From NCBI RefSeq assembly GCF_000971055.1, contig NZ_LARW01000112.1, positions 1 to 60,348 of the forward strand: a DNA stretch of 60,348 nucleotides, written 5' to 3'. The first letter of the stretch is position 1, and each line of letters begins with the position of its first letter. Of this stretch, positions 13,747 through 23,065 are shown piece by piece. The notes beneath the pieces are model-generated. The model was not told the origin of the DNA and did not search any database. It was given only the letters and a program-made list of their open reading frames with translations. Made by a program: the position numbers and the translations under genes. Source of the stretch: Sphingomonas sp. SRS2 (GTDB lineage: Bacteria; Pseudomonadota; Alphaproteobacteria; Sphingomonadales; Sphingomonadaceae).

Positions 13747-14254
13747 ACCTGTACTCCGCGATAGTCTCCCACGGTCCGCCGCGATACCAATAGGCGCCGA
13801 ACCCGATCAGGGTGATGGCACGTGGACGGAAATCCTGGCGCAGCGCGTTCAGCAGCGCACGGGCTTCGCCGGGGGCGACCTTGTTCTGGATGGTTATGTG
13901 CGGTCGACACGCTGCCTGGTCCTGCGGCGTTAGCAAGCCCTGCATCGCCTCGGCGATCTGCGTGCGGATCGCCATGAGGCCGGGACTTTCCACCCCCAGC
14001 GCCACCCCCTGCCCCAAGGAGATCAGCCGCGTGATCCGGGCTGCGGGCGGCATCGCCATTCGCGCTTCGGCGATTAGCAGCCGCTTGAGCGCGTCCAGCG
14101 CCGAAGGCGGCAGATGGTGGAACAAGGTCAGATGTGCCGGGAGCTGGTTTCGCTCTGCCGGGAAATGCGCGCGGCGCAGCGCATCTGCCCAGGCGAAGTC
14201 TTCCGAGCCGAGCAAGGCGGTGACGATGATGGGGGCGTTGACCGAACCGGGCAC
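13715..14254 (-). CDS. 2'-5' RNA ligase-family (2H phosphoesterase) protein
   Basis: The protein has 179 aa with two HxTx-type motifs, HLTLF near residue 41 and HITIQ near residue 119, the catalytic pair of 2H phosphoesterases. These act on 2'-5' linkages or cyclic phosphates in RNA or nucleotides; the true substrate of bacterial members is mostly unknown. It lies immediately downstream of kup in the same orientation (11 bp gap), so it could be cotranscribed with it. Confidence 0.8.
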   Translation of the reverse strand: MPGSVNAPIIVTALLGSEDFAWADALRRAHFPAERNQLPAHLTLFHHLPPSALDALKRLLIAEARMAMPPAARITRLISLGQGVALGVESPGLMAIRTQIAEAMQGLLTPQDQAACRPHITIQNKVAPGEARALLNALRQDFRPRAITLIGFGAYWYRGGPWETIAEYRFSRSGRSRRS

Positions 14255-14265
14255 CGCGCCTTGAC

Positions 14266-16212
14266 CTAAATCTCGACCTGGCTGCCCAGCTCGACCACAC
14301 GGTTGGTCGGCAGCTTGAAGAACTCCATCGCGCTTTCGGCGTTGCGGAGCATCCAGGCGAACAGCTTCTCGCGCCAGATCGCCATGCCGGGCTTCTCCGA
14401 TGGCAGCAGCGTCTGCCGCGCGAGGAAGAAACTGGTGTCCATCATCTTGAAGTCGGCGCCGCAGCTCTTGGTCTGCGCCAGCTCGGCGGGCACGTCGGGA
14501 TCTTCCATGAAGCCATAGTTGATCACCATGCGGTAAAATCCCTGGCCGAGATCGGTGAACTCGGTCCGCTTTCCAGTGATGACATAGGGCACGTCGGCTA
14601 TCCGCACGGTCAGCAGGATTACTCGCTCGTGCAACACTTTGTTGTGTTTGAGGTTATGGAGCAGCGCATGCGGCACGCCCTGCGCCTGCGATGTCATGAA
14701 CACCGCGGTGCCGGGCACCCGCACCGCCGAACTCACCGCCGATTGGACGAACACCTTCACCGGCATCGCCGCCTCGCGCAACCGGTTGATCATCAGCGCG
14801 CGGCCCCGCGCCCAGGTGGTCAGCATGGTGAAGGCGATGAAGCCGATCAGCAGCGGGAACCAGCCGCCATCGGGCACCTTTGTCAGGTTCGCGCCGAAAT
14901 AGGCGAGGTCGACCAGCGCGAAGACTGCGATCAGCGGCGCCGCCACCCATTTCTTCCAGCCCCACAGATAGACCAGCACCACCGCGATCAGGCAGGTGTC
15001 GATCGCCATCGCACCTGTCACCGCGATGCCATAGGCGGCGGCGAGGTTCGACGAGGTGCGGAAGGAGATGACCAGCAGGATCACCATCACCATCAGCCCC
15101 CAGTTCATCGCCGGGATATAGATCTGGCCGATCGAACCGGCGCTGGTGTGGGTGATGCGCAGGCGGGGGATGAAACCGAGCTGGATCGCCTGCTGGGTAA
15201 CGGAGAAAGCCCCGGTAATCACCGCCTGGCTGGCGATCACCGTCGCCATCGTCGCCAGGATGACGAGCGGCAGGCGCAGCATTTCAGGGGCGAGCAGGAA
15301 GAAGGGATTGTGGATCGTCTGGAGCGCGGTCGCCATGTCCTGCGACAGGATCATCGCCCCCTGCCCCAGATAGTTGAGCATCAGCGCGGGCAGCACGAAG
15401 ACCAGCCACGACACCCCGATCGGCTTGCGCCCGAAATGCCCCATATCGGCATAGAGCGCCTCCGCCCCCGTCACTGCCAGTACCACCGAGCCCATGGCGA
15501 GGAAGGCGAAGTAGCCCTCTTCCATGAAGAAGCGCACGGCATACCAGGGGTTGAGCGCGATCAGGACATGCGGGTTGCCGAGGATATGCCACACGCCAAG
15601 CACCGCCAGCACGGTGAAGTAGACGAGCATGATCGGCCCGAACAGCCGCCCGACCTTCGCCGTGCCGCGCGACTGGATCATGAACAGGCCGATCAGGATG
15701 CCGACCGCGATCGGCAGCACCCAGCCTTCGAAGCCTGCCTCGACCGTGGTCAGTCCCTCGACCGCCGACAGCACCGAAATCGCCGGGGTGATCATGCTGT
15801 CGCCGTAGAAAAGCGCGGTGGCGAATACGCCGAGCAGGACGATGCCCTTGCTCCACTTGCGCCCTTCCGACTGGCGGTTGATCAGCGCGAGAAGCGCCAG
15901 GCTTCCGCCCTCGCCCTTATTGTCGGCACGCATGATGATCATGACATATTTGAACGTCACCACCAGCATCATCGACCAGAAGATCAGGCTGAGGACGCCG
16001 AGAATGTGGAGCTCGTCGGGCGGCAGCGGGTGGTGGCCCGCAAAGGTCTCGCGAAAGGCGTAGAGCGGGCTGGTGCCGATGTCGCCGAAGACGACGCCGA
16101 TCGCGCCAACGACCAGAGCGGGAAAGCCGCCCTGGCTGTGCCCACCGGACGCACCATGTGCCCCAGGGGACGCCGGGGCCCCGCCATTCGCAGCGGCCTT
16201 GTCGCTCGTCAT
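14266..16212 (-). CDS. kup: Kup-type low-affinity potassium uptake protein
   Basis: The protein has 648 aa with about 12 membrane segments in the first 450 residues and a cytoplasmic C-terminal domain. The signature [20 protein letters not shown] at the start of the membrane region is diagnostic of the KUP/HAK/KT family, which imports K+ by proton symport. [17 protein letters not shown] is a further family block. A glycine/alanine-rich polar N-terminal tail of 28 residues precedes the membrane core. The upstream spacer (16213-16360) contains no gene. Confidence 0.93.
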   Translation of the reverse strand: MTSDKAAANGGAPASPGAHGASGGHSQGGFPALVVGAIGVVFGDIGTSPLYAFRETFAGHHPLPPDELHILGVLSLIFWSMMLVVTFKYVMIIMRADNKGEGGSLALLALINRQSEGRKWSKGIVLLGVFATALFYGDSMITPAISVLSAVEGLTTVEAGFEGWVLPIAVGILIGLFMIQSRGTAKVGRLFGPIMLVYFTVLAVLGVWHILGNPHVLIALNPWYAVRFFMEEGYFAFLAMGSVVLAVTGAEALYADMGHFGRKPIGVSWLVFVLPALMLNYLGQGAMILSQDMATALQTIHNPFFLLAPEMLRLPLVILATMATVIASQAVITGAFSVTQQAIQLGFIPRLRITHTSAGSIGQIYIPAMNWGLMVMVILLVISFRTSSNLAAAYGIAVTGAMAIDTCLIAVVLVYLWGWKKWVAAPLIAVFALVDLAYFGANLTKVPDGGWFPLLIGFIAFTMLTTWARGRALMINRLREAAMPVKVFVQSAVSSAVRVPGTAVFMTSQAQGVPHALLHNLKHNKVLHERVILLTVRIADVPYVITGKRTEFTDLGQGFYRMVINYGFMEDPDVPAELAQTKSCGADFKMMDTSFFLARQTLLPSEKPGMAIWREKLFAWMLRNAESAMEFFKLPTNRVVELGSQVEI

Positions 16213-16360
16213 GCGATGGTGGACTTCATAGCAAAATAATGCCCATTCCCTGCGCCTCTGGTCCCCCCATCAGGCGCATAGCGGCGGGCAATTAGCATTT
16301 GTTCCACAGGGTAGCAACAAGAGGGCGGGACGCTGGGAAGAGCGAATGCCCGGCACACCC

Positions 16361-16804
16361 CTAATCTTCGGTTGCCAGCGTGCGGATGGTGAACTGGGTG
16401 ACGAGGCGATGAACCCCGGGCAGCGCCGACAATATTTCGCGATGGACCCGCTCGTAACTGTCGTCGGATCGGACCAGCACCTTGATCAGATAATCGGAGT
16501 CGCCGCTCATCAGATAGGCTTCGCTGATCTGCGCGGTGCGTTCGAGCGCGCGTTCGAACGCCATCATCGTCGCCTGACGCTGATCGACCAGGGTCACCTG
16601 AACGAATACCGTCGAAGGATTACCGCGCGCCGCGGCAGACAGGCGCGCACGATAGCCGCGGATCAGCCCGGAGCCTTCCATCGCCTTGACCCGGCGATGC
16701 GCGGCGGATGGCGACAACCCGACCCGCCGGCCAAGCTCCTCGCTCGTCAGTCCTGAATCATGCGCCAATATCGCGATTATTTTGCTGTCTATGCGATCCA
16801 CCAA
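16361..16804 (-). CDS. Lrp/AsnC-family transcriptional regulator
   Basis: The protein has 147 aa. The N-terminal winged helix (DRIDSKIIAILAHDSGLTSE, LSPSAAHRRVKAMEGSGLI) is followed by an AsnC-type ligand-sensing domain ending TIRTLATED. The start is not ATG: TTG at 16804 or the adjacent GTG at 16801. It is divergent from alanine dehydrogenase with a 132-bp shared spacer, the usual arrangement for a local regulator that senses alanine or another amino acid and activates ald. Confidence 0.85.
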   Translation of the reverse strand: MVDRIDSKIIAILAHDSGLTSEELGRRVGLSPSAAHRRVKAMEGSGLIRGYRARLSAAARGNPSTVFVQVTLVDQRQATMMAFERALERTAQISEAYLMSGDSDYLIKVLVRSDDSYERVHREILSALPGVHRLVTQFTIRTLATED

Positions 16805-16936
16805 AGATATCTTCCCGTATTTTTGCCAAGAATTGCACTATCAATGCGTCCGTATCGCGGTGACGATCCCACTTCGCAACCCTTTCCCGGTGCAACGGCG
16901 TTAAGATTGGCAATCACCGTCTTCAGGAGACAAGCG

Positions 16937-18034
16937 ATGCGGATCGGCGTTCCCAAGGAAATCAAGAATCACGAATATCGTGTCGGCCTCACCCCGGCTT
17001 CGGTGGCGGAGCTGGTCGCGGCGGGTCATGCGGTGATCGTGCAGACCGGCGCGGGCCTCGGCATCGACTTCGAGGATCAGGATTACAAGGACGTCGGCGC
17101 GTCGATCGTCGCCGACGCCCCCGCGGTGTTCGCGGGCAGCGACATGATCGTGAAGGTCAAGGAGCCCCAGCCGTCCGAGATCGCCCTGCTCGAACCGCGC
17201 CACACGCTGTTCACCTATCTCCATCTCGCCGCCGACAAGCCGCAGGCCGAAGGGCTGATGAAGTCGGGCGCCACCTGCATCGCCTATGAGACGGTCACGT
17301 CGCGCTCGGGCGCGCTGCCGCTGCTCAAGCCGATGTCCGAAGTCGCTGGCCGCATGTCGATCCAGGTCGGCGCGCACTATCTGGAGAAGGAACAGGGCGG
17401 CCGTGGTGTGCTGCTCGGCGGCGTGCCGGGCGTGGCGCCCGCGAAGGTAGCCATCCTCGGTGGCGGTGTTGCCGGCGTCAATGCCGCGCAGATGGCGGTC
17501 GGCATGCGTGCTGACGTCACTATCTACGACATCAGCAACGATCGTCTCGCCGAGCTCGACATGTTCTTCGGCAGCCAGATCAAGACGGTTTATGCCTCCA
17601 AGACTGCGATCGCCTCCGCAGTCGCCGGCGCGCACCTGGTGATCGGCGCGGTGCTGGTGCCGGGCGCCGCCGCACCCAAGCTCGTCACCCGCGACATGCT
17701 CAAGACGATGAAGCGCGGCTCGGTGCTGGTCGACATCGCGATCGACCAGGGCGGCTGCTTCGAGACGAGCCATGCCACCACCCACAGCGATCCCGTGTTC
17801 GAGGTCGATGGCGTGATCCATTATTGTGTCGCGAACATGCCCGGCGCGGTCGCCCGCACCTCGGCCTTCGCACTCAACAATGCGACGCTGCCTTTCGTGC
17901 TGAAGCTTGCCAATCTGGGCGCGGAGCAGGCGATGGCGGCCGATCCGCATCTTGCGGCGGGCCTCAATGTTTCAGGCGGTCATATCCGTCATGAAGCTGT
18001 GGCGGAGGCCCTCAACCTGCCTTTCGCCCGCTGA
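16937..18034 (+). CDS. ald: Alanine dehydrogenase
   Basis: The protein has 366 aa. The ATG at 16937 has CAGGAGA at ideal distance. The start MRIGVPKEIKNHEYRVGLTP is the family hallmark. The NAD site is LGGGVAGVNAAQMAVG, and the substrate region includes YLHLAADKP with the catalytic His. The enzyme interconverts L-alanine and pyruvate plus ammonia with NAD, feeding alanine into carbon metabolism or assimilating ammonia. The divergent Lrp-type gene is its likely regulator. Confidence 0.95.
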   Translation: MRIGVPKEIKNHEYRVGLTPASVAELVAAGHAVIVQTGAGLGIDFEDQDYKDVGASIVADAPAVFAGSDMIVKVKEPQPSEIALLEPRHTLFTYLHLAADKPQAEGLMKSGATCIAYETVTSRSGALPLLKPMSEVAGRMSIQVGAHYLEKEQGGRGVLLGGVPGVAPAKVAILGGGVAGVNAAQMAVGMRADVTIYDISNDRLAELDMFFGSQIKTVYASKTAIASAVAGAHLVIGAVLVPGAAAPKLVTRDMLKTMKRGSVLVDIAIDQGGCFETSHATTHSDPVFEVDGVIHYCVANMPGAVARTSAFALNNATLPFVLKLANLGAEQAMAADPHLAAGLNVSGGHIRHEAVAEALNLPFAR

Positions 18035-18062
18035 TCTCCCCCCCCCCCCGGGGGGCGGAGAT

Positions 18063-18123
18063 GGGAGAGGGCGACGCCCAATGGCATATCGCGCGGATTC
18101 CCCTCCGCGCGACGCCCTCTCCC
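18063..18123. repeat. Bulged palindrome downstream of ald
   Basis: An 11-bp outer stem (GGGAGAGGGCG 18063-18073 with CGCCCTCTCCC 18113-18123) encloses a 9-bp inner hairpin (TCGCGCGGA 18089-18097 with TCCGCGCGA 18104-18112). The two stems are contiguous on the 3' side, with a 15-nt bulge on the 5' side. It is preceded by a run of 12 C then 6 G at 18038-18055. It may act as a terminator or mRNA stabiliser, but its form is that of a mobile intergenic palindrome. Confidence 0.6.
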
Positions 18124-18190
18124 GACTTTCGATCTGAGGTGTCATCCGCCATGCCGAAACATTCGGCGTGCCGGCCGGAATCGAGGTCCG

Positions 18191-18817
18191 TCAGCGCGCC
18201 TGCTGCTTCATTTGCTCGATTTCGATCAGGCGTTGCTCGAGCTCCGGCCGCCAGGACGCATCCGCCGGGCTGCGGTCGAGCAGCGCGCGCCAGACGCTTT
18301 CGGCGCGATCGAGCTGGCCGGCCTGGGCATAGGCCAGCCCCATGAAGAAGGGTGGACCCGGATGGTCGGGCGAGATCGCCTCGGCCCGCTGAAAGGCAAG
18401 TTGTGCTGCCGGCGACATCAGCCCGCCATCGTGGATCACCAGCGCATTGCCCAACCCGACCCAGAGGTCGGGGCTCCGCGGCCGTTTCTCCAGACCGTTC
18501 TTGATCAGCGCGATCGCATAGAGATTGAGACCCTGGCTCTGCATGCCTTCGGCGCCCCGTAGCACGTCGGCGTCGCCGCCGACCTTGCTGAGCATCTTCC
18601 GCTCCTGGACCGCGAAGGCGCTGTCAGGCATCTTTACCGCCTCGGGCGGCGGCGTCGGCTTGCCCGGCAGGTTCGGGCTCCCCTGCCACGCATAGCCGGC
18701 GATTCCCAGGAACAGGGCCGCCCCGACCAGTTCGAGCCCGCCCTTGGGCAGGTTGCCGAAGCGCCACAGCACGCCCGCGACGATCGCCGCGAGCACCAGG
18801 AAAATCAGCCAGCCCAT
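18191..18817 (-). CDS. TPR-containing cytochrome c biogenesis protein (CcmI-like)
   Basis: The protein has 208 aa. Two N-terminal membrane segments (WLIFLVLAAIVAGVLWRFG and LELVGAALFLGIAGYAW) are followed by a TPR region (GLNLYAIALIKNGLEKRP, PPFFMGLAYAQAGQLDRAES). As last gene of the ccm operon it corresponds to CcmI/CycH, which holds apocytochrome c for the heme ligation complex. Its start overlaps the ccmH stop by one base. It is shorter than full CcmI of other groups. Confidence 0.75.
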   Translation of the reverse strand: MGWLIFLVLAAIVAGVLWRFGNLPKGGLELVGAALFLGIAGYAWQGSPNLPGKPTPPPEAVKMPDSAFAVQERKMLSKVGGDADVLRGAEGMQSQGLNLYAIALIKNGLEKRPRSPDLWVGLGNALVIHDGGLMSPAAQLAFQRAEAISPDHPGPPFFMGLAYAQAGQLDRAESVWRALLDRSPADASWRPELEQRLIEIEQMKQQAR

Positions 18818-19227
18818 CAGATTTTCCTCCGGCGCTTGAGTCGCCTGCTAACGATCCACAACCCGAAGGCAAGAAAGACCACCGGCAGCGCGTAGAGCGG
18901 CCAGGTCAGCCCGTCGAGCGGCGGCTTGTAACTCACCCAGTCGCCATAGCGGTCAATCAGCCACCGCCGGATCGCCTCAGGCTTCTCGCCCGCCTCAATC
19001 CGGGTGCGGATCAGCGCGCGCATGTCTCCGGCCATCTCGGCGTCGGAATCGGCGATCGACTGGCCCTGGCATACCAGGCAGCGGATCGTTTCCATCAGCG
19101 CCTTGGCCCGGGCCTCCTGCGCCCGGTCGGGCAGTTGCTCATTGGCGTATTTCGCCGCCGGCATCAGCGAATCCGCGAGGACAGGAGCCGAAACCGCCAG
19201 CAGCAGCGCCACGAGAAGGGTCCTCAT
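18817..19227 (-). CDS. ccmH: Cytochrome c maturation protein CcmH/CcmL
   Basis: The protein has 136 aa with a cleavable signal peptide (LLVALLLAVSAPVLA). The redox motif IRCLVCQGQSIADSDA contains the two conserved cysteines (LRCxxC type) that reduce the apocytochrome CxxCH motif. A C-terminal membrane anchor (WPLYALPVVFLAFGLWIV) is present. The ATG at 19227 overlaps the ccmG stop (ATGA). Confidence 0.9.
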   Translation of the reverse strand: MRTLLVALLLAVSAPVLADSLMPAAKYANEQLPDRAQEARAKALMETIRCLVCQGQSIADSDAEMAGDMRALIRTRIEAGEKPEAIRRWLIDRYGDWVSYKPPLDGLTWPLYALPVVFLAFGLWIVSRRLKRRRKI

Positions 19228-19754
19228 TTGGCCGCCTCTCCCAACGCCGACATGATGCCCGGCACATCCTCGGGATTGATCGCGCCGATATGCTGTTTGC
19301 GGATGATGCCCTTGCCATCGACGATGAAGGTCTCGGGGAGACCCGCCGAGCCGAGGGCGATCTGCACGTTGCTGTTCGCGTCGCTGCCGATCGCGCGATA
19401 GGGATCGCCGTGCCGCTGCAGGAAGCGCGCAAGATCCTCTGGCCGATCGCGGATGGCGATGCCGAGGATCGGCACCCCGGCCTGGGCGAGCTGATCGAGC
19501 TGCGGCGCTTCGGTGATGCAGGGTACGCACCAGCTGGCGAAGACGTTGACGAGATGCGGCTGCCCGTTGGCGAGGGCCGCGCTGCTAACCCCCGGCTTCC
19601 CCGGCAAAGCGGGCGCCAGCGCGAAGGCGGGCATCGGCTTGCCGACCATCTTCGACGGGATCGTCTTGCTCTCCGGCCGGATCAGCCCGCCGGCGAACAC
19701 GATCAGGAAGAGAATGAACAGCCCGAGCGGGAGCCAGATCAGCAGCTTCTTCAT
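19224..19754 (-). CDS. ccmG: Thiol:disulfide interchange protein CcmG/DsbE
   Basis: This 176-aa periplasmic thioredoxin-fold protein is anchored by an N-terminal membrane segment (LLIWLPLGLFILFLIVFAGG). The active site is FASWCVPCITEAP, with a second strand block GLPETFIVDGKG including the cis-Pro. It delivers reductant to CcmH or apocytochrome. The start MKKLLIW at 19754 overlaps the ccmF stop; the frame continues upstream only within ccmF. Confidence 0.92.
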   Translation of the reverse strand: MKKLLIWLPLGLFILFLIVFAGGLIRPESKTIPSKMVGKPMPAFALAPALPGKPGVSSAALANGQPHLVNVFASWCVPCITEAPQLDQLAQAGVPILGIAIRDRPEDLARFLQRHGDPYRAIGSDANSNVQIALGSAGLPETFIVDGKGIIRKQHIGAINPEDVPGIMSALGEAAK

Positions 19755-21676
19755 GCTTCGTCCCGTAACGGCGCATGACGCATGTCGCGGCGAACCCGGC
19801 CGATCAGCGACAGCAGCCCGCCCAATGCGACGAGCAGACCGCCTAGCCAGATCAGCGTGACGAACGGCTTCCACCATAGCCGGAGCTGCCAGCGCCCCTC
19901 ATCGTCGGACTTGCCGACGACGACATAGAGCTGCCCGTCAAGCACGGTCGTGATCGCCGCTTCGTTGGTCTCGGTCTGCGGCGACGGGAAATTGCGGGTT
20001 TCCGGGTGCAAGGTGAACGGCTTGCGCTCGCCGCGCTGGGCGATGACCGTCGCACGGATTGCCGTGAAATTGGGCCCCGCGACCGGCTCCACATCGGTGA
20101 GCCTGATCGTGTAGGGGCCGACGCTGTGCAGTTCGCCGATCCGCGCCGCGACCAGCGTTTCCTTGTTGAAGGCGCGTTCGGAGGCCATGCCGGCGAGGGC
20201 GACGGCGATGCCGAGATGCGCCACCACCATGCCGTAGATATAGAGCGGGGTGCGGCGCAGGTTGCGCTTCCACAGCGGGGCGAGGCTGGCGAGGGCGACG
20301 CCGCTGGCCACGACCAGTCCGAGCAGCGGCAGGATAGCGATACCGGGCGCGAGCAGGATCACCAGCAGCAGCGCAAGCGCCGACAGCAGCACCGGCAGCG
20401 CGAGCCGCGTCAAAGTAGCCTTCAGGTCGTCCCGCCGCCAGCGCATGATCGGCCCGGCCGCCATGACGACGACGAGCATCAGCGCGAGCGGCCCCGCCGC
20501 GCTGTTGAAATAGGGCGGACCGACCGACAGTTTCTCGCCGGTCACGGCTTCGGCCATCAGCGGGTAGAGCGTGCCGACAAGGACGATGCCGAGGATCGCC
20601 GACAGCAGCAGGTTGTTTATGACGAGCGAGCCCTCGCGGCTGACCGCGTCGAAGCGCGACCCCTCGCGCACGGTGCCGACGCGAAGGCCGAATAGCGCCA
20701 GCGCGCCGCCGATATAGATGGTGAGGAGCGCGAGGATGAAGCTGCCGCGCTCGGGATCGACCGCGAAGGCGTGCACGCTGGTCAGGATACCCGATCGAAC
20801 GAGAAAGGTGCCGACCATCGACATCGAAAAGGCGACCACTGCGAGCATCACCGTCCAGGCGCGAAGTCCCTCGCGGGTGGCGAGCACCGTCACCGAATGG
20901 AGCAGCGCCGTTGCGGCAAGCCACGGCATCAGCGACGCGTTCTCGACCGGATCCCAGAACCACCAGCCGCCCCAGCCGAGTTCATAATAGGCCCAGTAGC
21001 TACCCGCGGTAATGCCGATGGTGAGCAATATCCAGGCCGCCAGCACCCAGGGCCGCATAGCGCGCGCAAAGGCCGCGCCGACATCGCGGGTGATCAGCGC
21101 ACCTACCGCGAAGGAGAAGGCGACCGACAGGCCGACATAGCCGAGATACAGCGTCGGCGGATGGAAGGCGAGGCCGGGATCCTGAAGCAACGGGTTGAGC
21201 CCCTGCCCTTCCGCCGGCGCGGGATTGAGCCGGGCGAAGGGGTTGGAGGCGAACAGCAGGAAAGCGTAAAAGCCGAGGCCGATCGCCGCCTGTGCCGCCA
21301 GCGTCGCGATCAGGGTGCGCTCGTTCAGCCGCCGCTCGAACAGTGCGACAGCGCCGCCCGCCAGCGCGAGGATCGTCACCCACATCAGCATCGAGCCTTC
21401 GTGGTTTCCCCAGGTGCCGGCGAATTTGTAGAGCCAGGGCTTGGTCGACGCATTGTTCGCGGCGACCAGCTTCACCGACAGGTCGACCGTCATGAACAGG
21501 TAGATCAGCAGCAGGAAGGCGATACCGCTCAGCGCCGCCTGAACGACCGCAACAGGGCGGACCGCGCCAAGCAGGTCGGGGCGGTGGCTGGCAACGCCCA
21601 TCGCGCCCAGCACAAGCTGCAGCGCCGCGAGGGCCGCGGCCAGCCATAATGCGGCCAATCCTGCCTCAGCGATCAT
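19751..21676 (-). CDS. ccmF: Heme lyase CcmF
   Basis: The protein has 641 aa and about 15 membrane segments. The WWD heme-binding domain is seen as GWGGWWFWDPVENASLMPWL, flanked by conserved periplasmic histidines (for example WGNHEGSMLMWV). CcmF ligates heme from CcmE to apocytochrome c together with CcmH/CcmI. Length and order match the family. It is coupled to its neighbours by 4-bp overlaps. Confidence 0.95.
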   Translation of the reverse strand: MIAEAGLAALWLAAALAALQLVLGAMGVASHRPDLLGAVRPVAVVQAALSGIAFLLLIYLFMTVDLSVKLVAANNASTKPWLYKFAGTWGNHEGSMLMWVTILALAGGAVALFERRLNERTLIATLAAQAAIGLGFYAFLLFASNPFARLNPAPAEGQGLNPLLQDPGLAFHPPTLYLGYVGLSVAFSFAVGALITRDVGAAFARAMRPWVLAAWILLTIGITAGSYWAYYELGWGGWWFWDPVENASLMPWLAATALLHSVTVLATREGLRAWTVMLAVVAFSMSMVGTFLVRSGILTSVHAFAVDPERGSFILALLTIYIGGALALFGLRVGTVREGSRFDAVSREGSLVINNLLLSAILGIVLVGTLYPLMAEAVTGEKLSVGPPYFNSAAGPLALMLVVVMAAGPIMRWRRDDLKATLTRLALPVLLSALALLLVILLAPGIAILPLLGLVVASGVALASLAPLWKRNLRRTPLYIYGMVVAHLGIAVALAGMASERAFNKETLVAARIGELHSVGPYTIRLTDVEPVAGPNFTAIRATVIAQRGERKPFTLHPETRNFPSPQTETNEAAITTVLDGQLYVVVGKSDDEGRWQLRLWWKPFVTLIWLGGLLVALGGLLSLIGRVRRDMRHAPLRDEA

Positions 21677-22134
21677 TTCTGTCCCTTTGTCTGGCCGCTT
21701 TCGGGCTCAAGGCTATCGGTCTTGTGCATCTCGCCCGCGACCTGCGGCGGCATGTAGCGCTCGTCATGCTTGGCGAGGATATTGGTGGCGAGGAAGCTGC
21801 CGTCGGCCTGGAAGCTGCCTTCGGCGACCACCCCCGAATCCTCCTTGAACAGATCGGGCACGATACCGGTGAAGCGCACCGGCACCGTCTCTACATTGTC
21901 GGTCACGACAAAGTGGATGGTGATGCCATCGGGCTGGCGATCGATCGATCCCTTCTGGACCATCCCGCCCAGCCGGACAGCGCGGCCGACCTCGACATGG
22001 TCCTTCTTCGCGTCGGCAGGCGTATAGAAATAGGCCGCCTCGTCCTTGAGCGCCGACATGGCGAGCAGCGCCGCGCCGATGATCGCGACGACCGCAAGCA
22101 AGGCCAGGATCAGCCGCTGGTTCTTCGCTTTCAT
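21673..22134 (-). CDS. ccmE: Heme chaperone CcmE
   Basis: The protein has 153 aa: one N-terminal membrane anchor (LILALLAVVAIIGAALLAMS) and a small beta-barrel OB domain. ILAKHDERYMPP contains the histidine that binds heme covalently and the following tyrosine. It carries heme from CcmC to CcmF in the periplasm. It overlaps the ccmF start by ATGA. Confidence 0.93.
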   Translation of the reverse strand: MKAKNQRLILALLAVVAIIGAALLAMSALKDEAAYFYTPADAKKDHVEVGRAVRLGGMVQKGSIDRQPDGITIHFVVTDNVETVPVRFTGIVPDLFKEDSGVVAEGSFQADGSFLATNILAKHDERYMPPQVAGEMHKTDSLEPESGQTKGQK

Positions 22135-22139
22135 TGCTT

Positions 22140-22271
22140 TCAGTCCCGTCGGGTCAGCGAATCGGCCTGGCGTTCGGCGCGTCGCATGCTGGCGAAGCTG
22201 GCGAAAACCACGCCGAGGGTTCCCGCGATCGTGATCGCATAGGCGGCGGCGATGAAGGGCCAGTGGTTCAT
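22140..22271 (-). CDS. ccmD: Heme exporter protein CcmD
   Basis: A 43-aa protein starting MNHWPFIAAAYAITIAGTLG with one membrane segment and a basic cytoplasmic tail (RRAERQADSLTRRD). Size, topology and place between ccmC and ccmE identify it as CcmD, which stabilises the CcmABC-CcmE complex. Its start overlaps the ccmC stop (ATGA). Confidence 0.85.
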   Translation of the reverse strand: MNHWPFIAAAYAITIAGTLGVVFASFASMRRAERQADSLTRRD

Positions 22272-22984
22272 TCGGCGGTCATCCTCTTGAGCCGCGCCTC
22301 GACCTTGGCCTGGGCCAGCAGGGCGCGCATCCGCATCAGCACGATCGCGCCGAACAGCAGCGAAAAGCCGAGCGTCGACACGAGCAGCGGCCACAGCAGC
22401 GAGGGATCGATCTTCGATCCGCCAAGGCCGATGCTCTGCCCCTGATGGAGCGTGCGCCACCATTCGACCGAATAATGGATGATCGGGATGTTGAACGCGC
22501 CGACGACGCCGAAGATCGCCGAAATGCGATCGTTGCTGCCGCGCTCGGCGCCTGCCGAGGACAGCGCGATATAGGCGAGATAGAGGAAGAACAGCACGAG
22601 CATCGAGGTGAGCCGTCCGTCCCATTCCCAATAGGTGCCCCAGGTCGGCCGCCCCCATAGCGAGCCCGTCACCAGGCAGATCGCCGCGAACAGCGCCCCG
22701 GGCACCGCGATCGCCCTTGCCGCGACCGACGCGAGCGGATGCCGCCAGATCAGTTGCATGAGGCTGGAAACCGCGATCCCCGACCAGCCCGCCATGCCCA
22801 GCCATGCCGCTGGCACATGGACGTACATGATCCGCACGCTTTCACCCTGCAGATAGTCGGGTGGCGTAATGAAAAGCCCCGCGCCAAGCGCGACGACGAT
22901 CATCACCGCGCCGATCCAGCCGAACCAGGAGGTTAGCGGGCGCGCGATGGAAAGGAAGCGGGCGGGATTGGCAAAGATGTGCAC
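22268..22984 (-). CDS. ccmC: Heme exporter protein CcmC
   Basis: The protein has 238 aa, six membrane segments, starting with GTG at 22984 (VHIFANPARFL). The open frame extends further upstream but the extra residues are arginine/proline-rich and unlike CcmC. The WWD motif appears as WGRPTWGTYWEWDGRLTS, with conserved histidines in YVHVPAAW and NIPIIHYSVEWW. CcmC loads heme on CcmE. It is the first gene of the operon; ccmA and ccmB are not in this window. Confidence 0.93.
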   Translation of the reverse strand: MHIFANPARFLSIARPLTSWFGWIGAVMIVVALGAGLFITPPDYLQGESVRIMYVHVPAAWLGMAGWSGIAVSSLMQLIWRHPLASVAARAIAVPGALFAAICLVTGSLWGRPTWGTYWEWDGRLTSMLVLFFLYLAYIALSSAGAERGSNDRISAIFGVVGAFNIPIIHYSVEWWRTLHQGQSIGLGGSKIDPSLLWPLLVSTLGFSLLFGAIVLMRMRALLAQAKVEARLKRMTAE

Positions 22985-23065
22985 GGGCGGACGCCATAGA
23001 ACAGCTTGAGGCGGCTGGAAAGTGCAGGCGTAACTAAGGGCTTGTCGACGCGCGCCTTCGGGCCC

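Noticed and set aside
14629-16239. 536-codon plus-strand frame opposite kup
   Set aside because: It is antisense to a clear Kup gene, is full of His/Arg/Gln runs as expected for the reverse of GC-rich coding DNA, and shows no family motif. The same holds for the long frames opposite purL (27138-29408), opposite the GGDEF-EAL gene (47919-50225) and opposite ccmF (20771-21649).
18038-18055. C12-G6 run as a phase-variable tract
   Set aside because: It lies after the ald stop codon and outside any promoter I can see, so length changes would not obviously alter expression. Homopolymer sequencing error is also possible.
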